Source: Thermothielavioides terrestris NRRL 8126 (taxonomy: Eukaryota > Ascomycota > Sordariomycetes > Sordariales > Chaetomiaceae). Taken from it: 64,000 nucleotides of DNA. Positions 57,471 through 64,000 of the stretch are shown one piece after another. The notes under the pieces are model-generated. The model saw only the letters and a list, made by a program, of their open reading frames with translations. It searched no databases and was not told where the DNA came from. Location: the NCBI RefSeq assembly GCF_000226115.1, contig NC_016459.1:2155501-2219500 (forward strand), given 5' to 3'. Numbering within the stretch: the first letter of the stretch is position 1; each line of letters starts with the position of its first letter. The position numbers were made by a program, and so were the translations under genes.

Positions 57471-58450
57471 TTAAGCCTCTTTAGCCACCTCGCCCTCTCT
57501 AGTATTCTCCTTACTACTACCCTCCTCCACTTCCTCCACTATAGCTTCCTTCGCCTTATAGCGGGGCCAGGCGATCTCCTCTATAAGCGTCTCCTCGATT
57601 TTATATACCTTAAAGTACGCCTAAGCGAAGTAAGAATAGTCTCTAAAGGTAGGTAGACCTAATCGATTAGATAGTAATTAGCAATTAATCGCGAACTAAT
57701 TAGGAATAGATAGGGAATAACTTACACTTAAGGCGCTTTGCTACTTTATAGCCATTACACTTGCCCTAGCTATATAGGCCGATAGCCTTATATATATCAC
57801 TATACTTAGGCTATAGCTATAATCAATTAGAAATAAGTACAATATCAATTAGGAAACATTTACTCGATAGGGTTTAGTTTTTATAACTAGCAACTTAAGC
57901 CAATAGTTGACCTTCGGAGGAGGAGCATTTAGATAATTCGCTAGAAGCTTAGATAGGGTCGGTATAGCAGAAGGCGACAACAGCGTCACTTCGTCGTCTC
58001 CCTTACTAGTTTCTATAAGCTTACTACCCTCTATAGTACGCTTCAAGGCGTAGTAAAACACTATACGCTTAGTAATCGATTAGTAATCGATATAACATCG
58101 TTTTAGAAGCGATAGGCTATTAATTACCTAGCGCTTTTTCCTAGTTATCAACGCTATTAGTTCCCTATCGACAGGGCTTAATCGTAATAGGGGCGCTATT
58201 ACGCTATTTATAGGACTTAATATATATCTTAAGGTTAGATTCGTTAGAGAATCGCTTTTATATCAATTTACAATCAATTAGTAATCGATCTTAAAAGGCT
58301 TAGATATTCTTTACTATTGTAATATATAGTCCGTTAATCAAGCCTAGAAAGTAGTAATAGAGCTCGCTAGGGGCAATCTTAATTTCGCCCTTCTATACTA
58401 TAGTTAATAATTGATTATCGACTAATTGTTTAATGATTTATAATTAATTT
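57471..58450 (-). pseudogene. Second gene of the DNA transposon, unrecognised, RIP-damaged
   Basis: Minus-strand exons join in phase: an exon starting 58128 (YIKSYK..NSAPITIKPC), 58060-57864 (YYALKRTIEGSKLIETSKGD, LANYLNAPPPKVNYWLKLL), 57816-57726 (PKYSDIYKAIGLYS, GKCNGYKVAKRLK) and 57658-57471 (DYSYFA.AYFKVYKIEETL, ending in an acidic EEVEEGSSKENTREGEVAKE tail). Introns are 58061-58127, 57817-57863 and 57659-57725, with GTAATT, GTAAAT and GTAAGT donors. A further upstream exon at about 58310-58420 reads EIKIAPSELYYYFLGLINGL. The 5' end is unresolved. The protein is small to medium, acidic at the C-terminus, with no motif I can name. Position opposite the transposase suggests an accessory transposition protein. 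Confidence 0.6.
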
Positions 58451-58998
58451 ATAGATATACTTTATTTAATTTGAAAGGTAGAAGGTTCTTAAGGTGTACT
58501 TTATCGTCGCTCTAGAGGTACTACTAGTATAATTCTTTCCTAATTGATTAGCAATCTATCGACAATTGATAGAGGATCGATTAACAAGCATTTACCGTCG
58601 TTTTTATATACTATAGTGGAAAATCGGCGTAATTGATTTACAATTGATAGCCAATTGATCTTTGGCGGGGGGGGGGGGTCCTGCGGGTACTGAGCAATAG
58701 AAAAAGTAGAAAAGAGGAATAGGTTTGCTAGCGGTAGGAGGAAAAAATTTGAATACAGCCGAGTAGGGCTGCCTATAGGTCTAAAAAGTAGGTCTAGAAA
58801 AATTTTTCTATAATTATAAATTTCTACCTAATTGATTACTAATTAAACAATAGGAAAGCCATTCCTAATTGATTAACTAAAAATTCAAAATGCAGCCTAA
58901 TCAATTTATAAACAATTAATAAATATCACTATCGGGCGCTAATCAATTAGAAAGCGATCGGGGCTATCGCGGTTGCTGAAAATTTTGCTGGTAGGGTG

Positions 58999-59055
58999 GG
59001 TCAGGTCAGCCCACCCCTACCGGTCAGGTCAACAGGGGGGGGGTCCGGTCCGGCC
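58999..59055 (-). repeat. Right terminal inverted repeat
   Basis: Reverse complement of the left repeat with three substitutions and one missing base. The same run of nine (here G on the plus strand) is kept. A second G-run at about 58665-58677 marks a GC island just inside the element. Confidence 0.85.
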
Positions 59056-59575
59056 ACCCACTTCCTCGATGTATGCGGCAGGCGTGGGTCCAACAAGCCG
59101 CCGTTGCGGCTGCATCCGCCGTCAAACGTCTCGCGCGCCTTGCGTCGCAGCACAACCATGCAACTCCACAGTGCCCTCCCCAGCCCTCCACTAGTGCTTT
59201 GTACCGCAGACGAATTCACCTGCAAGATTCAGGGTACGGAACTCACCGGCCCGCACGAAGCTGCGGTTTCCTTTTCAGCGTATTACTGGCACCATCGGAC
59301 CGGACGAGGTAACCTTTCTTACGAATGCATGCGTCAGCTTGCCATTTACCCCTGGGGCAGCAGCAGACAAGACCACCCGAGACAACGGGAAGCAAACCGC
59401 ACATCACTTGTCCATTTCTGATTAACCCAACAGAGCACAAACCTCTAGCAGCAGCGCCAGTCCAGGTGCAGCTCCTCGAAAAGCACGACCCTCGGCGGTG
59501 CAGGGTAAGGAATAATTAAGGGCGCTCTCTTCGTCCAGAAATCCATACCAACACAATACGTTGGGGATCGGCCCG
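59056..59575. other. Right flank of the transposon
   Basis: GC-rich unique sequence between the right TIR and the 3' end of the acyl-CoA dehydrogenase gene. Short frames on both strands overlap and lack family features. No target duplication matching the left flank was seen. Confidence 0.45.
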
Positions 59576-61079
59576 CTACAGTTTTGAGCCGCCGGCGACC
59601 TGCAGCAGGTTCGTCTGTGTCCTGTACAACTTGACCAGCTGGCGCACTGCTAGATCCAGCAGGACGTCTTCCGAGCCGCCCGGGATCCTGACGCCCATGA
59701 CCTCCCGGTAAAGCACTGCGGTGGCAGTGGTTGTTAGCAGGCGGGGAAATCAAACACGAGACGACGGCCGAGGCCACGAGGAACTCACTCTCGACGAGCT
59801 GGCCCTGGCCCGTCTTTGTGTAGCCGTTCCCTCCAAACAAGAGCACGGCCACGTCGGCGCACTCCTTGAACACCATGCCCGCGTGCGCCTTCAGCAAAGC
59901 CGTCGGCCCGCCCAGCAGCGCATTGGCCGGCTCGTGCGGCAGCCGGGTCATCATGAAGGCGAACTGCTCGACCCAGGCGGTCAGGCTCTCCAGCAGCGCG
60001 CCCGCCTTGGCCAGCCGATGCCGCACCACGGGCTGCTCGACCAGCGGCTTGCCGAAGGCCTCGCGCTTGAGCACGTACTCGAACGCGGCCGAGAGGGCGA
60101 CCCTGGCCTGGCGCGTGGCGCCCGTGGCGACCGCCAGCCGCTCGTGGTTGAAGTTGGTCATGATGTAGCGCATGCCCTGGTTCTCGTCGCCGATCAGGTT
60201 CTCGACGGGCACGCGCACGTCGTCGAGCTCGATGTACGTCGTGCCCGAGGACGTCGTGCCCGACGTACTGAGCCGGCGCATCGTCACGCCCGGCGTGTTC
60301 TTGAGCGGCACCAGGAGCAGCGATATCCCCGCCGCGCCGCTCCCCGGCGGCCCCGTGCGCACCGCCATGCTGGCGTAGTCGGCCCAGATCCCGTTCGTGA
60401 TCCTGCTTGCTGCGTCAGCCACCCACTGCTGCTCCTTCTCGCGCAGCGTGTATGCACGCAACGCCAAAAAATGCCGTAGCTAGATTACCGACCACTTCTT
60501 CCGCCCGTTCACCACCCACCACCGCCCGCACTCGCTCCTAACCGCGGTGGTCACAATCCCCGCGACATCGCTGCCAGCCTCCGGCTCGGTAATCGCGATA
60601 CAGCACCTCTGCCTGCAGGTCAACAACCCGGGCAAGACGCGCTCCTGCAGCTGCGCGCTCCCGAACCGGAGGATCAGCGGCACGCCGAACGCCATGCCAG
60701 CCGTCAGACTGGCCGACGGGCCCGCCAGCCCGCTGCGCACCATCTCGTCGCCCCAGATGTAGCCGTGCAGCGCATCAAACTCTTCGACGGGCAGCCCGCC
60801 CAGCAGCGTGGTGATGCCGAGCCGCTTGAGCCAGGCCGTCGGCAGCGGCGCGGGCAGCGCCGGCAGCAGCATGTGCGCCGCCGCGAAGGTCGCGAACACC
60901 GAGTCTGGTAGCGTGCCTGTCTGCTCCCACTCGAGCGCGTGCGCGTGCAGATGCGTGTCCAGCCACGGCCGGATGGCCGCCTGCCATTTGCGGTGGGATT
61001 CGGTGAAGTAGGGGGATGGCAGGCCGAGGAGGTACGGCGGGTCGGAGAAGGGGACGGTTGGGGTGGGGGCCGCCGGCAT
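59576..61079 (-). CDS. Peroxisomal-type acyl-CoA dehydrogenase (ends SKL)
   Basis: Exons 61079-60493, 60402-59789 and 59715-59576 give 446 aa. The product has the acyl-CoA dehydrogenase signature CIAITEPEAGSDVAGI, then NGRKKWITNGIWADYASMAV across intron 1, the mid-domain TYIELDDVRVPVENLIGDENQG and the C-terminal FGGNGYTKTGQG. It oxidises acyl-CoA thioesters using FAD. The last three residues are SKL, a type 1 peroxisomal targeting signal, seen only after splicing the last intron (donor GTGAGT, acceptor CCGCAG, branch GCTAAC). Intron 1 (60403-60492) needs the weak donor GTCGGT to keep the conserved KKWITNG frame. The ATG at 61079 is the first in frame; a TTG-opened extension is rejected. Substrate is unknown. 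Confidence 0.93.
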
Positions 61080-61818
61080 GGTTGGCTGGTCTCCTGGTCT
61101 CTTCTTGGAGATGAAGATTGTGTCGGGGCTTTGTGAGCTGATCAATGGTCGGCCTGGAGGAAATTGGTTGAGTGTCAAGCCGGGATTTACAGGGCTCAAA
61201 AAGGGCGCAAAGGTGAAGGGTCTCGCGAGGTGTGTTGTGTATAGTCTAATCGGTTCTGTTTGACCAGCGCCAGCCCGGGGTTCGCGGCGTTAAGGGCCCC
61301 GCAGTCCAGGGGCCGTCTGACGGGCACATGCGGAGCAAGGTGCCGAGGTTCGTCTGACTGTGTCTGACTGCATCGATCTCGGTTACACACAGGCCGTGTT
61401 GATCCCAACAATCAACGAACTGTCTGGAGAGCTTATTGTGGAGTGGTGCTTGCGATATCCCGGCGAGATGGAGGTCAAGGCATCGAATCTCTAGTCGCCA
61501 ATATAACCTCGGGCTTTGATGATGCTCTTGGCTGTCAAGACGCACGAAGGCGTTGCAGACTGCTAGAAGAAGCCAAGGTGAAGCCGTGTTTGATTTCGGC
61601 AACACAACTGCTTTGACACTCAATCCAAACTATCAACTCAGCGGAGACTACCCGCTATGCAAATTGCAAACCTCCCGTCCTGTCAACATCCCAACCCCAT
61701 TGTCATCCACCTCTTCCTTCCCTTCCATCGACTCCCAACCCTCCGCCCCAAACTCAACCCCGCCAACACCCCAAAACCATCCTATCCAACCAACCCCAAC
61801 ACTACATGACGGTGTGAA
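61080..61818. other. Intergenic, about 740 bp
   Basis: Holds the acyl-CoA dehydrogenase 5' flank and the 3' region of the next minus-strand gene. No supported gene. Confidence 0.5.
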
Positions 61819-62423
61819 TCAACACTTCGCCGCAGTCCCCGCCGAACACACCACCCCACCGGCAACCGCCCCATCCTTGCAGCTGCACCGGCACACGCTC
61901 TCGGCGTCGCACACGGCGACGCAGAACCCCTGCGCCAAGCAGCTCGTGAAGCAGCCCAGGCTGCGGGCCTGGCCGTCGCCCGAGCAGGTGATCGCGGCTG
62001 CGTCGTCGGCGCGGGTCTGTAGGGCTTGCGCTGCGCTCTTCTCTCCGCCCGCTCGTCGCGCGCCCTGGGCTTTGTGGACTTCTTGGGCTCCTTGCGCTCC
62101 TCCCTGGGCGAGGGGGAGGGTGTGGAGGGCGGTGGTGGGGGTCGCGGTGTTGGTGTCGAGCTTGTCGTGGGGCTGTGTGGTGCGGAATGGAAGGATAGGG
62201 TGTTGGCGTAAGCGCAGGCTCTTGTGTTATAGACCGTGGGGTGACCAACCTTCAGCAGCGCCTCGACCTCGCCCGCCTGGCAGGTGATGTGGCCGTCTGC
62301 GCTGCCGGTGCAGGTGACGTTGCGGATTGGGTCCCACCACGCCACGGGTTCGGTGGACGCGGCGGCGGCGGCGGAGGCGGCGGCCAGGGCGGTAGAGAGG
62401 ACAGCGACGGAGGAGGTCTTCAT
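61819..62423 (-). CDS. Small secreted cysteine-rich protein
   Basis: Exons 62423-62250 and 62016-61819, joined in phase 0 (donor GTTGGT, acceptor CTACAG), give 123 aa. A signal peptide (SSVAVLSTALAAASAAAAAS) is followed by a mature part with 12 cysteines: two in exon 1 (NVTC, HITC) and ten in exon 2, including LGCFTSC, GFCVAVC, and VCRCSC, ending AAKC. The dense Cys pattern with paired CxC motifs suggests a disulfide-stabilised fold, possibly defensin-like. Small secreted cysteine-rich proteins in fungi can be effectors, antimicrobial peptides or surface proteins; the role here is unknown. The 233-bp intron is long, and an unspliced reading instead gives an unlikely Pro/Arg-rich tail lacking the Cys array. 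Confidence 0.75.
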
Positions 62424-62560
62424 CTTGATATGTTTGCTGAATGTGAGAGAGAGCTACGGTGGATATGGCAAGAGCGCTGCGTGAAGGAAGGCCAGGACAG
62501 GACTGAATAGGTTCAGTGAACCCGTGTTGATCAAACCCCGTATCCTGGGCGGGGTCGAAG

Positions 62561-62962
62561 TCAGTATTTATCTCCAACTCTCCTCAACCGTCCACCTCGC
62601 TGCGTCGCAAGACCAATTCCTCGCATCACGTCACTCCGGGCCAACTCCATTCCTGCGGTCGTCTCGCTCGCCATTCCCGAGACAACGCCAAACAGCGAGC
62701 CCGAGGAAAGCTGCGATCTGCGATTTGTAACCGGTTTCCGGCCGAAGCCCTGACATCCGCATTCCATAGCAACCAGGGCAGACCTCGACGGAAGCATCTC
62801 GCTGACAATCAACCGTCCCCGCAGCCTGTTTCGCTGGAATTCTTCGGCAACCGGCGCAGCCTGCTGAGGAGGGCTGCCGATGCCAATCTGTGCCGGCAGA
62901 TCTTTTACAGCACTTTCAACTAGCCCACTCACCCGTCCGACGGTCTCCTTGGAGATGAACAT
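62561..62962 (-). CDS. Doubtful small ORF, 133 aa
   Basis: An open frame from ATG 62962 reads MFISKETVGRVSGLVESAVK and then a mixed-composition region without motifs or membrane spans, ending at TGA 62561, about 140 bp before the start of the cysteine-rich gene. A longer GTG-opened version is not credible. It could be the 5' flank of that gene. No family recognised. Confidence 0.22.
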   Translation of the reverse strand: MFISKETVGRVSGLVESAVKDLPAQIGIGSPPQQAAPVAEEFQRNRLRGRLIVSEMLPSRSALVAMECGCQGFGRKPVTNRRSQLSSGSLFGVVSGMASETTAGMELARSDVMRGIGLATQRGGRLRRVGDKY

Positions 62963-63284
62963 TGCCCATAACAAGAGGTAGCTTACACCGACTCGCTGTC
63001 TATCGCGACAGACGGAATCCCGCCCGCTGGCTGAGTGGGCTATGCGAGCGCTAATATTTACACGGCCATGTTTCCAACCGAACCTAGCCTGAAAAATTCC
63101 CAAGCAGCAGATCCTCCCTGTACACCGTCTTGTACATACGACGCCCGACGCTAAATACTCCAAGCAAACAAAGTTGCTGATGTAACCAAGCAGATGATAG
63201 ATACCCACCCTCCTTCTCCCTCCCATTCCGACAATCCTCCCAAGCAAGCAGCCGCCCCCCTCAGCCGCCCCTTTCAGCCGAGCG
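62963..63284. other. Intergenic, about 320 bp
   Basis: No supported gene. Ends with an 11-bp near-tandem GCCGAGCGTCA repeat (about 63277-63298) that overlaps the stop codon of the next gene. Confidence 0.5.
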
Positions 63285-64000
63285 TCAGCCGAGCGTCAGC
63301 CGATCCACCTCCAACCGGACCTTCTCCATCCAAGCATGCTGCTGCCTGCGCCGGCGCAGCTCGGCCGCCTCGCCGGGCCTGCCGTGCCTCGCCATCAGCT
63401 TCTCGAGGTGGATGGACCAGATGGCGTACTGCTCGTCGGTGCAGAGGTCGAGGCCGAGGCGGCCCCAGCGGAAGGCGCGGTCCCAGTCCTCGACGGTCTC
63501 GTAGTAGTCGTACAGCCAGCCGACGAAGAGGCACTCCATCAGGCGGGCGAAGACGGCGGGGAAGGAGCCCTCGGCGACGCGCGCCTGCAGGGCGGCCAGG
63601 TGCGCCTCGCACTTGGCGCTGAAGTCGGCGTCGAACTGCCGGCGCAGCCACTGCTGCGCCATGGCGTCGACCTCGGGGTCCTGCATGATGAGCGCCTGCG
63701 CCCAGTAGACGCTCTGCGCCTCGAGCCGGATCATGTGGTGGTCGTGCGGCCGGCCGACCGCCGCGAGTTTCCTGCTGCTACTGCTGCTGCTGCTGGAGGA
63801 GGAGGAGGAGGAGGAAGAAGAGAAGGCGGTGGTGGCGACGGTGCGCTGGCAGGCGAGGTACTGGTTGCGGGCCCACTGGCGGTTGCGCTCGAGCATACCG
63901 GGAAGGGCGGCGATGGTGTCGGCGTGGATCTGCGAGAGCACCATGATGTAGCGCATCATGTCCTCGGGCCGCTCGTCGGCCAGCTTGGCGAACGAGGCGG
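63285..64000 (-). CDS. Unnamed gene, 5' part beyond the right edge (partial)
   Basis: An open minus-strand frame from the window edge to TGA at 63285-63287; the reading continues upstream of 63959 (ASFAKLADERPEDMMRYIMV), so the N-terminus is outside. The visible 238 codons are mostly helical with tandem aromatic/Leu patterns (FARLMECLFVGWLYDYYE, DRAFRWGRLGLDLCTDEQ, AIWSIHLEKLMARHGRPGEA), suggesting a TPR-like or transcription-factor regulatory domain. A run of about 16 Ser is encoded by a microsatellite at 63775-63830. I cannot name the family. There are no introns in the visible part and codon use is typical of the GC-rich genes here. Confidence 0.7.
   Translation of the reverse strand, partial: ASFAKLADERPEDMMRYIMVLSQIHADTIAALPGMLERNRQWARNQYLACQRTVATTAFSSSSSSSSSSSSSSSSRKLAAVGRPHDHHMIRLEAQSVYWAQALIMQDPEVDAMAQQWLRRQFDADFSAKCEAHLAALQARVAEGSFPAVFARLMECLFVGWLYDYYETVEDWDRAFRWGRLGLDLCTDEQYAIWSIHLEKLMARHGRPGEAAELRRRRQQHAWMEKVRLEVDRLTLG
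63775..63833. repeat. CTG/GAG trinucleotide tract encoding poly-Ser
   Basis: CTGCTGCTACTGCTGCTG followed by GGAGGAGGAGGAGG on the plus strand; on the coding strand this is a long serine run inside the edge gene and is likely length-variable. Confidence 0.8.

Larger units (their letters stand above)
45311..59055. mobile_element. Outer DNA transposon with TIRs, two genes, interrupted by an LTR element
   Basis: GC-rich inverted repeats at 45311-45368 and 58999-59055 match over 57-58 bp with about three mismatches and one indel, and composition switches from GC-rich to A+T-rich exactly inside them. Removing the 7,565-bp LTR retrotransposon with one target copy leaves about 6.2 kb. The left arm carries a transposase-like gene (+), the right arm an unrecognised second gene (-), facing each other across a 90-bp tandem repeat. 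Both coding sequences are broken almost only by TAG and TAA at positions that could have been CAG, CAA or TGG, as RIP would give. No clear target-site duplication was found beside the TIRs. The element is probably inactive. Confidence 0.8.

Noticed and set aside
45311..59055. A Starship-type giant element or CRISPR-like array
   Set aside because: No tyrosine-recombinase captain gene was seen, the block has TIRs, and its repeats (90-bp tandem units without spacers) do not fit a CRISPR array.

Overview
The window is nuclear DNA from a filamentous ascomycete, most likely a Sordariomycete (Sordariales-like; this is inference). The evidence is short 50-90 bp GT..AG introns with CTAAC/CTGAC-like branch sites, GC-rich coding regions, HET-domain and IRE1 genes of filamentous-fungal type, and one sharply bounded A+T-rich block whose coding sequences are broken almost only by TAG/TAA, as expected from repeat-induced point mutation (RIP). 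Exon structures below were built by eye from frame continuity and splice signals.

Left arm, 1-45.3 kb, is gene-bearing and GC-rich. In order: an unnamed gene running off the left edge on the minus strand (open for 365 codons); translation factor eIF3b (-) divergent from chaperonin CCT-beta (+); an unnamed acidic-tailed protein (+); a small unnamed protein (+); a secreted M28 aminopeptidase (-); an ankyrin protein with a Ser/Thr/Pro repeat (+); an FAD monooxygenase (-); a DEK_C/SWIB chromatin protein (+); the ribosome-collision E3 ligase Hel2/ZNF598 (+); a secreted six-hairpin glycosidase-like protein (+) whose stop codon overlaps that of a broken APH-kinase pseudogene (-); a gene-poor 4 kb; an MFS sugar transporter (+); a HET-domain protein (-); and the unfolded-protein sensor IRE1 (-).

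Middle, 45.3-59.1 kb, is a nested transposon. The outer element is a DNA transposon of about 6.2 kb after removal of the insert. It is bounded by 57-58 bp GC-rich terminal inverted repeats and carries two intron-rich convergent genes: a transposase-like gene (+) with 13 introns of 47-60 bp, and an unrecognised second gene (-). A 90-bp tandem repeat lies between them. Inside one 90-bp unit sits a Ty3/gypsy chromovirus with 260-bp LTRs, a GAGAA target duplication, a self-priming type primer site, Gag-Pol with a C-terminal chromodomain, and about 2 kb of extra sequence before the 3' LTR holding a possible antisense gene. Both elements look RIP-inactivated.

Right arm, 59.1-64 kb, returns to GC-rich genes: a peroxisomal (SKL-ending) acyl-CoA dehydrogenase (-), a small secreted cysteine-rich protein (-), a doubtful small ORF (-), and an unnamed gene with a poly-Ser tract running off the right edge (-).

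The host genes are not an operon or a recognisable secondary-metabolite cluster. Core housekeeping functions (translation, protein folding, ribosome quality control, ER stress) are interspersed with secreted, transport and self-recognition genes.
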